Assembly: GCA_051655155.1 (NCBI GenBank)
Contig: JBOFZL010000051.1
Span: forward strand, 52,123-116,122
Direction of reading: 5' to 3'
DNA length: 64,000 nucleotides
Source of the DNA: JBOFZL01 sp051655155
GTDB taxonomy: Bacteria > Bacillota > Clostridia > Peptostreptococcales > Filifactoraceae
Under the pieces are notes generated by a model that did no database searches, had not been told where the DNA came from, and worked only from the letters and a program-made list of their open reading frames with translations. A program made the position numbers and the translations under genes. This document shows positions 9,182 to 16,795 of the stretch, in pieces; positions within the stretch are counted from its first letter, which is position 1; every line of letters begins with the position of its first letter.

Positions 9182-9228
9182 ATAATAATAAATGTATTTG
9201 ATTATATGTGCTTGAGAGGAGAGTCAAG

Positions 9229-10722
9229 ATGAATTCACAGAGATTAAGATGCAAGGCATTAGAATCTAAGGTTATGGAAGCATCAGAGGCAGCTAAGTTT
9301 ATTAATGGAAAAGTTGTTATTGGTACTTCTGGGTTTACTCCTGCTGGTTATCCAAAGGCATTACCATTGGCACTAGCTGAGAGAAAAAAAGCAGGTGAAG
9401 ATTTAGAGTTAACCATAATTACAGGTGCGTCAGTGGGCCCTGAGATAGATAAGGAGTTGGTAGAGTCAGGAGCTATGAAACGTAGATACCCTTATCAAAC
9501 TACTAATGCCAGCAGAAATGCTATAAACGATGGAAGTTTGGCTTATGCTGATATGCATTTAAGTCATGTGCCACAATGGGTTCAATATGGTTATTTTGGA
9601 AAGATGGACTTTGCTATTGTTGAGGCTATAGGAATAACAGAGGAAGGATATATAATTCCTTCAACATCTATTGGAAATTCAGCTACCTTTTTGCAATGTG
9701 CAGAAAGAATAATAGTTGAAATAAATACATCACAACCTATGGAGTTAGAAGGCGTACATGACGTATATCTTGTTGAAAGTCCACCAAATAGAAAAGCTAT
9801 TCCTTTGGAGAAAGCTTCAGAGAGAATTGGAACTCCATATATCAAGTGTGATAAGGATAAGATTGTAGCTATAGTATTTACAGATATTGTTGATAAGACA
9901 AGGGATGTTGCACCTATTGATGAGGTTTCAAGAAAAATTTCAGAAAATCTAATTAGCTTTTTGGAGAAGGAGGTAAGCCTAGGAAGGTTGCCTAAGAATT
10001 TATTACCTCTTCAATCTGGAGTAGGAAGTGTAGCTAATGCAGTTTTAGGAGGTCTTTGTAAGTCTAAATTTACTGATTTAGAGGTATATTCTGAAGTTTT
10101 ACAAGATTCTGTATTAGATTTGATAGATGAGGGGAAAGTTACCTTTGCCTCAGGAACCTCTATAACATTATCACCTAAGGCTTTGCCTGATTTTTATAAA
10201 AATATTGCCAGATATAAGGATAAGATTGTGTTAAGGCCACAAGAAATCAGCAATAGTCCTGAGGTTGCTAAAAGGTTAGGAGTAATTTCTATTAATACTG
10301 CCATTGAGGTGGATATATATGGTAATGTAAATTCTACAAATATAATGGGAAGTAGAATGATGAATGGTATCGGGGGATCAGGAGATTTTACGAGAAATGC
10401 TTATTTATCAATTTTTACTACAGAGTCTATTGCAAAAGATGGAGATATTTCTTCGATAGTACCTATGGTTTCTCATCATGATCATACAGAGCATGATGTA
10501 ATGGTTATAGTTACAGAGCAAGGAGTTGCAGATCTTAGAGGTCTGTCTCCAAAAGAAAGAGCTTCATGCATAATAGAAAACTGTGCACATCCAGAGTATA
10601 AAGAGAAGTTGAAGGACTATTTTGAAAGAGCTTTAAATGGGAAGATGAAACATACACCTCACATAATTGATGAGGCTTTATCTTGGCATAAGAAGTTTTT
10701 AGAAACTGGAAGTATGAGATAA
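9229..10722 (+). CDS. Cat1/AarC-type acetyl-CoA hydrolase/CoA-transferase
   Basis: This 497-residue class I CoA-transferase belongs to the Cat1 (succinyl-CoA:acetate) / Ach1 family, which moves CoA between acetate and another carboxylic acid. Seen: GTSGFTPAGYPKALP near residue 32, the oxyanion-type GVGSVANAV loop near residue 265, YSEVLQDS with the likely catalytic Glu, and EQGVADLRG near the C terminus. The start at 9229 follows GAGAGGAGAG and gives the usual N terminus; an in-frame codon at 9208 is too far upstream. It ends at a strong terminator. It may be succinate-, propionate- or butyrate-specific; sequence reading alone does not decide. Confidence 0.85.
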   Translation: MNSQRLRCKALESKVMEASEAAKFINGKVVIGTSGFTPAGYPKALPLALAERKKAGEDLELTIITGASVGPEIDKELVESGAMKRRYPYQTTNASRNAINDGSLAYADMHLSHVPQWVQYGYFGKMDFAIVEAIGITEEGYIIPSTSIGNSATFLQCAERIIVEINTSQPMELEGVHDVYLVESPPNRKAIPLEKASERIGTPYIKCDKDKIVAIVFTDIVDKTRDVAPIDEVSRKISENLISFLEKEVSLGRLPKNLLPLQSGVGSVANAVLGGLCKSKFTDLEVYSEVLQDSVLDLIDEGKVTFASGTSITLSPKALPDFYKNIARYKDKIVLRPQEISNSPEVAKRLGVISINTAIEVDIYGNVNSTNIMGSRMMNGIGGSGDFTRNAYLSIFTTESIAKDGDISSIVPMVSHHDHTEHDVMVIVTEQGVADLRGLSPKERASCIIENCAHPEYKEKLKDYFERALNGKMKHTPHIIDEALSWHKKFLETGSMR

Positions 10723-10740
10723 TTCATATAGCATATAAAT

Positions 10741-10786
10741 AAAAATGATGCGCAGGTGGCTTAAAGCTTTCTGGCATCATTTTTTT
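10741..10786. terminator. Bidirectional intrinsic terminator
   Basis: AAAAATGATGC (10741-10751) pairs perfectly with 10774-10784, with an inner 3-bp extension and a T-run. It separates the CoA-transferase from the convergent YihY gene and overlaps the stop codon of the latter. Confidence 0.85.
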
Positions 10787-11771
10787 AATTCTTTTTAGTT
10801 TCGTTATTTTTACTGTTTTTGCTGTATATACTGTAGTGATGAGGGCGTCCACTTATACCCTGGGTAAGACGTTGCCCTAGTTTAAGTTTTAGTTTATTGT
10901 TATTTTCTAGAATATCATATTGGTAGATGCCAAGGTTATGTGTTTCTATAATATGATTAAGTTCAGCACCTAGAACTATTACTATTCCACTAGAGTAAAG
11001 CCAAATCATAAATATTATAATTCCTCCAAGAGAACCATAAATAGAACTGTAATTTCCAAAGTTATTAACGTAGATGGAAAATATCATTGTCATTCCTAAG
11101 AAAGTTACTACGGAGAATATTGTTCCCGGAATCACTAATCTAAATTTACTTTTTTTACAAGGGAGGATATAATATATTACGCTCAATGTGGCTGATAAAA
11201 TCAATATTACAAAAAGCCATCTGAGAGTATTCCAAGTACGGACGTAGTTTAAAGGAAGTTTTATGAAACCAAGAGTTTTTATTATAAACTCTTCTCCAAA
11301 GGTTAGAAAGACTAATGAGATAATTATAGTTAATCCAAGTGTTAAGGTTATAATTATCGCTATTATTATTTTTTGCCAAAAAGGTGGGTGTATGTTGGTT
11401 TTATATGCTTTATTAATAGCATCTATTAATGCTAGTGAGGCTATTGATGATAGATATATTGTAGATATAAGACCAAAGGGCAAAATACCGCTTCCTGTAT
11501 TATGTCTAATATAAGTTAAATAGTTACTCACTATTTCTATTATTTCTGGAGGCAAAAGTTCTTTTGCTTCCAAAAAGTTATTTGTAATAGGTATATTAAG
11601 TCGTGCTATTACAGCATTAACAACTATTAGAAATGGAAATACTGAAAGTATTGAAAAGTACGCAAATTGACCACCTATTTGACTGATTCTATCAGTTTCG
11701 TAACGTTGAATGAGAGCCTTTATTACATATATTGCTATAGTATCATTTTTTTTTGGTTTTATATTAAACAT
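10785..11771 (-). CDS. YihY/BrkB family inner membrane protein
   Basis: The 328-residue protein has about six membrane helices and the family hallmarks: ISQIGGQFAYFSILSVFPFL near residue 33, ISTIYLSSIASLALIDAINKAY in the middle, and IMIWLYSSGIVIVLGAELNHI-type C-terminal helices. The family was once called ribonuclease BN in error; its function is still unsettled, with suggested roles in envelope or transport. A GGAG site precedes the ATG. It lies 23 bases downstream of rqcH with no terminator between, so the two are probably co-transcribed. Confidence 0.9.
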   Translation of the reverse strand: MFNIKPKKNDTIAIYVIKALIQRYETDRISQIGGQFAYFSILSVFPFLIVVNAVIARLNIPITNNFLEAKELLPPEIIEIVSNYLTYIRHNTGSGILPFGLISTIYLSSIASLALIDAINKAYKTNIHPPFWQKIIIAIIITLTLGLTIIISLVFLTFGEEFIIKTLGFIKLPLNYVRTWNTLRWLFVILILSATLSVIYYILPCKKSKFRLVIPGTIFSVVTFLGMTMIFSIYVNNFGNYSSIYGSLGGIIIFMIWLYSSGIVIVLGAELNHIIETHNLGIYQYDILENNNKLKLKLGQRLTQGISGRPHHYSIYSKNSKNNETKKN

Positions 11772-11794
11772 AATTGATTAACTCCATTTATATT

Positions 11795-13573
11795 TTAATC
11801 TTTTTTACACATAAGGCTTTGCACCAAGTTTTCATCAGGTTTTGCATATGTTGTATAATTAGTTTCGTATATGACAAAACCAGGTTTTGCTTTGTTTGGT
11901 TTTTTGATATTTTTTTTGCTTGTATAGTCTACAGGAACTTTATCGGAGTATCTTCCTTTGCTGTAATAAGCAGCAATTATCGCAGCTTCTCGAACGGTTT
12001 GATCAGGAATTTCTTCGAAAGAGCCTTTTATAATTACGTGTGAACCAGGCAGGTCTTTTGTATGCAACCATACATCTGTAGGTTCTGCTATCTGAAAGGT
12101 CAAGATATCATTTTGAGTATTGTTTTTTCCAACAAGTATGTGAACGCCGTCAGTTGATATAAACTCTAGAGGGCTTGATGGTTCAGAATGTTTTTTGGAT
12201 TTTTTACCATCTACGTTATGGTTGGAAAAGCCTTCTTTATAAAGTTCTCTTTTTATTTCATCAATCTCTTGAAGACTGTCAGAATTTGCAATAGAAAGAA
12301 CAATGTTTTCTAAGTAATCAAGGTCTTCTTTTGTTGTTTTAATTTGGGCTGATAGCTCCTTTATTCTTTTTTTAGATTTAGTATATTTTTTAAAATAGAC
12401 TTGTATATTTCCTGATGGTGTAAGATGTTTTTCTAATTTTATTGTAATTTTAGATTGATCTTCACTAAAAAAATCTACTACGCTTACACTTTCCATTCCT
12501 TGTTTTACCATGTAAATATGTGAAGTTAGCAGGTCACCAATTTTTTTGAAGTTATCTAACTCAGATGCTTCTAACATTTCTTCTTGTTGCTTTTGATATT
12601 TGTTTTTTAGTCTATCGAGTTTTATTTGAATTGATTTTCTTAAACCCTGTGTTTTTTGTTGGATTCTTTCTTTTGTATCTTTGGTTACATAATATTGTTC
12701 TGCCAGCTTGTTTATATCTTCATTTTCCTGTATGTGAAATTCTTCCATATGACTTAGATAAATACTGCTAAATTCAATTACTTTTCCGCTTATTATATCT
12801 GTCACTATACATGGGCTAAAGGTATTTTTAAGTATATTTTCCTTAAGTCTTATTAACTGGCTATATATTTTTTCTATTTTTATAGTATCAAGGGTACTGG
12901 TGTTTTGGTCGTAAGGTATTCCTGAACGATAGGACAGTTCTTTTGCGACAATAGGGCTTATGCCTATGAAATTTTTGTATATACTTTTATAAAGTTGCTG
13001 TGGAGGGTGCTTTAGGATTTCGTTTAGGTTCTCCAGCTTAAAGTTTTCGAGAATACTTTTTTTGTTTTGGCTTGGAGGTAAATTGTAAGATTTATTAGGA
13101 AGCACTTCTCTCACAGAACTTATTGTAAGAGGTATTCTTTTGATGGAGTCAATTATAATATTTGATGTTGTATCTACCAAAATTATATTTGAGTGCTTTC
13201 CCATTATTTCTATTATAAGTTTTTTTTCTTTTAGAACTCTCATTTCATCATAGGAACATATGTTAATTTCTAGTATTCTCTCTAGGTCAATTTGATTTAT
13301 GGATAATATTTTTCCACCACCAATATGTTTTCTTAGTATCATTAGGAATAAAGGTGCTTGTGAAGGGTTCTCTTTTTTATATTCTTCGTTAAGATATATT
13401 CTGGGATTTGAACTATTAGCACTAAGTAATAGTTTATAATTTTGATGATTATTTCTTATGGTTAGAAGTATTTCATCTTTTTCTGCCTGGGATATTTTAT
13501 CTATTTTTCCATCTTTAAGTTTGGTACTCAATTGGTTTTTTATTGCTTGAAGGGTTATTCCATCAAAGGCCAT
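11795..13573 (-). CDS. rqcH: Ribosome-associated quality control factor RqcH (NFACT/Rqc2 homologue)
   Basis: RqcH binds the 50S subunit carrying a stalled nascent chain and recruits tRNA-Ala to add alanine tails that mark the chain for degradation. The 592-residue protein shows the NFACT-N start MAFDGITLQAIKNQL, a fingers and coiled-coil middle (LRKSIQIKLDRLKNKYQKQ) and an NFACT-R (DUF814) C-terminal domain with GVHILVGKNNTQND and DVWLHTKDLPGSHVII. Older names are fibronectin-binding protein or FbpA. AAGGAG lies just upstream of the ATG at 13573. Confidence 0.95.
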   Translation of the reverse strand: MAFDGITLQAIKNQLSTKLKDGKIDKISQAEKDEILLTIRNNHQNYKLLLSANSSNPRIYLNEEYKKENPSQAPLFLMILRKHIGGGKILSINQIDLERILEINICSYDEMRVLKEKKLIIEIMGKHSNIILVDTTSNIIIDSIKRIPLTISSVREVLPNKSYNLPPSQNKKSILENFKLENLNEILKHPPQQLYKSIYKNFIGISPIVAKELSYRSGIPYDQNTSTLDTIKIEKIYSQLIRLKENILKNTFSPCIVTDIISGKVIEFSSIYLSHMEEFHIQENEDINKLAEQYYVTKDTKERIQQKTQGLRKSIQIKLDRLKNKYQKQQEEMLEASELDNFKKIGDLLTSHIYMVKQGMESVSVVDFFSEDQSKITIKLEKHLTPSGNIQVYFKKYTKSKKRIKELSAQIKTTKEDLDYLENIVLSIANSDSLQEIDEIKRELYKEGFSNHNVDGKKSKKHSEPSSPLEFISTDGVHILVGKNNTQNDILTFQIAEPTDVWLHTKDLPGSHVIIKGSFEEIPDQTVREAAIIAAYYSKGRYSDKVPVDYTSKKNIKKPNKAKPGFVIYETNYTTYAKPDENLVQSLMCKKD

Positions 13574-13678
13574 ATTATTCTCCTTATTTATTTTTTGTTT
13601 TAATTGTAATGGTTAATGTTTTTAGTGTATAATTAATATAATAAACGAAAGAGTTAATTTGATTATTATTATAAAATT

Positions 13679-13708
13679 TTGAGTTTCGTTTAAACATAGT
13701 AATATAAT
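13679..13708 (+). promoter_or_regulatory. Sigma-A promoter for the yicC-gmk-rpoZ-coaBC operon
   Basis: TTGAGT (13679-13684) and TATAAT (13703-13708) are spaced by 18 bases, 55 bases upstream of yicC. A 9-bp inverted repeat, TAAACGAAA (13642-13650) and TTTCGTTTA (13684-13692), starts at the last base of the -35 box and fills half of the spacer. Confidence 0.65.
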
Positions 13709-13762
13709 ACCATTAGTTTAGTAAAATTAATAGAGAAAGCTTGGAAGGAGGGGAGTTATTTT

Positions 13763-14650
13763 ATGACGATGAGTATGACTGGTTATGGTAGAGGAGAGTC
13801 TTTCGGAAGTAAATATAATTTTGTTGTGGAAGCAAAATCAGTAAATAACCGTTATTTAGAGATTTTTGTTAAACTTCCTAAGAATATTAACTATTTAGAG
13901 GAATATATAAGACAAACTTTAAAAACCTATGTTTCTAGGGGAAAGGTTGAGATTTTTGTTAAATTGAATATGTTAGGTTCCAGCGAATCGAAGGTAATGA
14001 TCGATTCGAATCTTGTCATGAATTACAAGACTCTTCTTAGTCAGTTAGATGAAAGTCTTGAGTTTAGTAGTTCAGTAAGATCCATAGATATTTTAAGATT
14101 ACCAGATGTATTAAAACTTACTGAGGCAGAGTTGGATGAGGGTGAGATTTTAAGCAGTCTTAACCAAGCTATGGAGCTTTGTTTTGAGTCACTAAAGAAG
14201 ATGAGAGTTTTAGAGGGGGAGCAGTTAAAATCTGACATAACTTTGCGATGTGTTAATTTAAGTAAGTATATTGACCTTATTGAAGAAAAGGCGGAGCTTA
14301 TAGAGCAGGAGCAAAGAGATAGGCTTGTGGTAAAGATGACTGATTTGCTAGGTAGATTTAGTGTTAGTGTTGATGAGCAGAGAATAGTTCAAGAAGCAGC
14401 TATTTTGGCAGATAAGTCTAATGTTACAGAAGAGTTGGTAAGGTTTAAAAGTCATATAGATCAGCTCATTGGAACTGTAAAGCTTGATAGTGAGCCGATA
14501 GGTAGAAAACTAGATTTTATAATTCAAGAGATGAATAGGGAAGTTAATACTATTGGGTCAAAGTCTATTAATATGGAAATTACAGATTATGTGATAGAGC
14601 TTAAGAGTGAACTTGAGAAGATAAGAGAGCAAATTCAGAATTTAGAATAA
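13763..14650 (+). CDS. yicC: YicC family endoribonuclease
   Basis: The 295-residue protein has the diagnostic N terminus SMTGYGRGE and the C-terminal DUF1732 region with FIIQEMNREVNTIGSKS and IKLDSEPIGRKLDF-like motifs. YicC/YloC proteins are RNA-cleaving enzymes that form a ring-shaped oligomer. AAGGAGGGG lies upstream of the ATG. In many Firmicutes a small remA gene follows yicC before gmk; here only 15 bases separate the yicC stop from gmk. Confidence 0.93.
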   Translation: MTMSMTGYGRGESFGSKYNFVVEAKSVNNRYLEIFVKLPKNINYLEEYIRQTLKTYVSRGKVEIFVKLNMLGSSESKVMIDSNLVMNYKTLLSQLDESLEFSSSVRSIDILRLPDVLKLTEAELDEGEILSSLNQAMELCFESLKKMRVLEGEQLKSDITLRCVNLSKYIDLIEEKAELIEQEQRDRLVVKMTDLLGRFSVSVDEQRIVQEAAILADKSNVTEELVRFKSHIDQLIGTVKLDSEPIGRKLDFIIQEMNREVNTIGSKSINMEITDYVIELKSELEKIREQIQNLE

Positions 14651-14665
14651 TTTGGAGGGTTTTGT

Positions 14666-15277
14666 ATGAAGAGACAGGGTTTACTGGTAGTTGTGTCTGG
14701 ACCTTCTGGAGCAGGTAAAGGTACAATATGTAAAAAGTTTCTAAATAAGCATCCTGAAGTTAAGATTTCTGTTTCTGCAACTACAAGAAATCCACGGGCA
14801 GGGGAAATTGATGGAGAAAGTTATCATTTTATTTCTAAGGAAGAGTTTGGAGCTTTAATTTCTGAGGATGGATTACTGGAGTATGTACATGTTTTTGGTA
14901 ATTATTATGGGACTCCAAAGGATTTTGTCTTTAAAAATATGGAACATGGTAGTAATGTTATTTTAGAGATTGAAATTGAAGGGGCAAAAAGTGTAAAAGA
15001 GAAGTATCCAGATGCAATTTTGGTATTTATATTGCCTCCAACTCTTAGGGAACTTCATACCAGAATAACTAAAAGAGGGACAGAGGATGAAGGACAGATT
15101 AGTCTAAGGCTTGCAAGGGCTTTGGAAGAAATAAGAACTATGGAAGAGTATAGTTATTTTATAATAAATGAAGATATTGATTCTGCTGTTAAAGAACTAG
15201 AAGGTATAATGATAGCAGAGAAAAACAGCGTAAAAAGATATTTTAGGGAACTCTTGGAAAAGTACGAGGAGGAATAG
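14666..15277 (+). CDS. gmk: Guanylate kinase
   Basis: Gmk phosphorylates GMP to GDP with ATP. The 203-residue length is typical. The P-loop GPSGAGKGT is at residue 11, followed by the GMP-binding SATTRNPRAGEIDGESYHF and the IEGAKSVKEKYPDA core. GGAGG precedes the ATG. The gene sits in the conserved yicC-gmk-rpoZ-coaBC-priA order. Confidence 0.97.
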   Translation: MKRQGLLVVVSGPSGAGKGTICKKFLNKHPEVKISVSATTRNPRAGEIDGESYHFISKEEFGALISEDGLLEYVHVFGNYYGTPKDFVFKNMEHGSNVILEIEIEGAKSVKEKYPDAILVFILPPTLRELHTRITKRGTEDEGQISLRLARALEEIRTMEEYSYFIINEDIDSAVKELEGIMIAEKNSVKRYFRELLEKYEEE

Positions 15278-15281
15278 TAAT

Positions 15282-15542
15282 ATGTTAAAACCGTCGATTA
15301 ATGAATTGTTAAAAAAGTCAGAGAATAGGTATGTACTTGTGAATCTGGTAGCTATAAGAGCTAGAGCTATAGTTAATAATGGGGAAGAAGGACACATTTT
15401 TGTTGATATAAACGAGAGAAAACCGGTTTCTATTGCAACACAAGAGGTATTTGAGGATCAAATAACTTATAAGAGTAATTATACAGAAGCTATGGAAAAG
15501 AAGGATTATGAGAATAGGGATTATAATATAAGTGAGGGTTAG
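15282..15542 (+). CDS. rpoZ: DNA-directed RNA polymerase omega subunit
   Basis: The 86-residue protein has the omega signature in order: MLKPSINELL, SENRYVLVNLVAIRARAI (the conserved (R/K)Y-LV---A-RAR block) and KPVSIATQEV. Omega helps assemble and stabilise the polymerase beta' subunit. It starts 4 bases after gmk stops, with AGGAGG inside the end of gmk, and is followed by coaBC after one base. Confidence 0.95.
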   Translation: MLKPSINELLKKSENRYVLVNLVAIRARAIVNNGEEGHIFVDINERKPVSIATQEVFEDQITYKSNYTEAMEKKDYENRDYNISEG

Positions 15543-15543
15543 T

Positions 15544-16734
15544 ATGAAGACTGTTCTTGTAGGAGTTACTGGTGGGGTGGCAGCGTTTAAGGCATGTAAT
15601 ATTGTTTCGCTTCTAGTCAAAGCAGGTTATAATGTAGAGGTTATTATGACAGAGAATTCTATGGAGTTTGTATCTCCTCTAACTTTTCAAAGTTTGTCGA
15701 AAAACCTTGTTCATACCCATATGTTTGAGAAAACAAGGTCTTGGGATGTGGAGCATATTGAGCTGGCAAAAAAGGCAGATGTTATTTTGATAGCACCAGC
15801 TACAGCGAATATTATTGGCAAAGTTGCGAATGGAATTGCCGATGATATGTTATCTACAGTTATTATGGCTACTAGGGCAAAGGTGATTTTTGCTCCTGCT
15901 ATGAATACTAATATGTACGAGAATATAATTGTAAAGGAAAATATAGAGTATCTTAAAAGTAAGGGATATTATTTTATAGAGCCAGATATTGGGCTTTTGG
16001 CTTGTAATGATACAGGTAAGGGAAAACTTCCAGACCCTGAGGTTATTGTGGAAAAGGCTATTGATGTTTTGGAAGAAACAAGTGAGCTTAGGGGAAGAAA
16101 GATATTGGTTACAGCTGGACCTACTTGCCAAGCTATAGATCCTGTAAGGTTTATAACAAATCATTCGACTGGAAGTATGGGGTATGCCATAGCGAAAGAG
16201 GCTGTAAGAAGAGGTGGAGAAGTTACCTTAATATCAGGAAAAACAAGTTTACAAAAGCCAACAGGGTTAAAGGAATTTGTAGATATCTTTAGCGCTGAGG
16301 ATATGTATAAGGCTGTTGTGGATAGAGTTGCAAATATGGATATTGTTATTAAATCTGCTGCAGTTGCTGATTATACTCCGTCTGATTATTCGGAACTTAA
16401 ACTTAAGAAATCTGATTCTGATATGACAATACCTTTAAAAAGAACTAAGGATATAGCTTTTGAAATTGGGAAAAATAAGAGGGATGACCAATTTTTTGTA
16501 GGTTTTGCTGCAGAAACGGATAATGTTTTGGAAAATGCCAAGGGTAAGGTTCAGCGCAAGAATTTTGATCTTATTGTGGCTAATGACATTACTTTAGCGG
16601 GAGCTGGGTTTGGAAAGGGAACAAATGAAGTTAGCATAATAGACAGAGCTGGAGAAATCACTTCTTATAAAAAAATGAGCAAGAAGGATGTTGCTAAGGT
16701 GATTATGGATGAAATTATAAGAAAGTTTAAATAA
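15544..16734 (+). CDS. coaBC: Bifunctional phosphopantothenoylcysteine decarboxylase/phosphopantothenate-cysteine ligase
   Basis: The 396-residue fusion makes 4'-phosphopantetheine from phosphopantothenate in two steps. The FMN-dependent CoaC half (about residues 1-180) shows GVTGGVAAFKA, the active His in VEHIELAKKAD, PAMNTNMY and the flap GLLACNDTGKGKLPD. The CoaB half starts at RGRKILVTAGPT and has RFITNHSTGSMGYAIA and KLKKS. The ATG at 15544, preceded by GAGGG, is preferred over a GTG 12 bases upstream inside rpoZ. With coaD at 6115 it is the second CoA gene in the window. Confidence 0.95.
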   Translation: MKTVLVGVTGGVAAFKACNIVSLLVKAGYNVEVIMTENSMEFVSPLTFQSLSKNLVHTHMFEKTRSWDVEHIELAKKADVILIAPATANIIGKVANGIADDMLSTVIMATRAKVIFAPAMNTNMYENIIVKENIEYLKSKGYYFIEPDIGLLACNDTGKGKLPDPEVIVEKAIDVLEETSELRGRKILVTAGPTCQAIDPVRFITNHSTGSMGYAIAKEAVRRGGEVTLISGKTSLQKPTGLKEFVDIFSAEDMYKAVVDRVANMDIVIKSAAVADYTPSDYSELKLKKSDSDMTIPLKRTKDIAFEIGKNKRDDQFFVGFAAETDNVLENAKGKVQRKNFDLIVANDITLAGAGFGKGTNEVSIIDRAGEITSYKKMSKKDVAKVIMDEIIRKFK

Positions 16735-16744
16735 GTGAGAGGTT

Positions 16745-16780
16745 AATATAGAATATGTTTAGGCATATTCTATATTTTTT
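16745..16780 (+). terminator. Intrinsic terminator or attenuator between coaBC and priA
   Basis: A 13-bp perfect inverted repeat (16745-16757 with 16764-16776) has a 6-base loop and T-run. It is AT-rich, so probably only partly efficient; no promoter is visible between it and priA at 16796. Confidence 0.75.
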
Positions 16781-16795
16781 AAAAGAGGTGCTATT

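Noticed and set aside
11774..12043. Plus-strand 89-codon frame
   Set aside because: It is the antisense shadow of the rqcH 3' end and has no ribosome site.
15318..15620. Minus-strand 100-codon frame across rpoZ and coaBC
   Set aside because: The plus strand carries two well-supported genes there; the frame lacks a ribosome site and family features.
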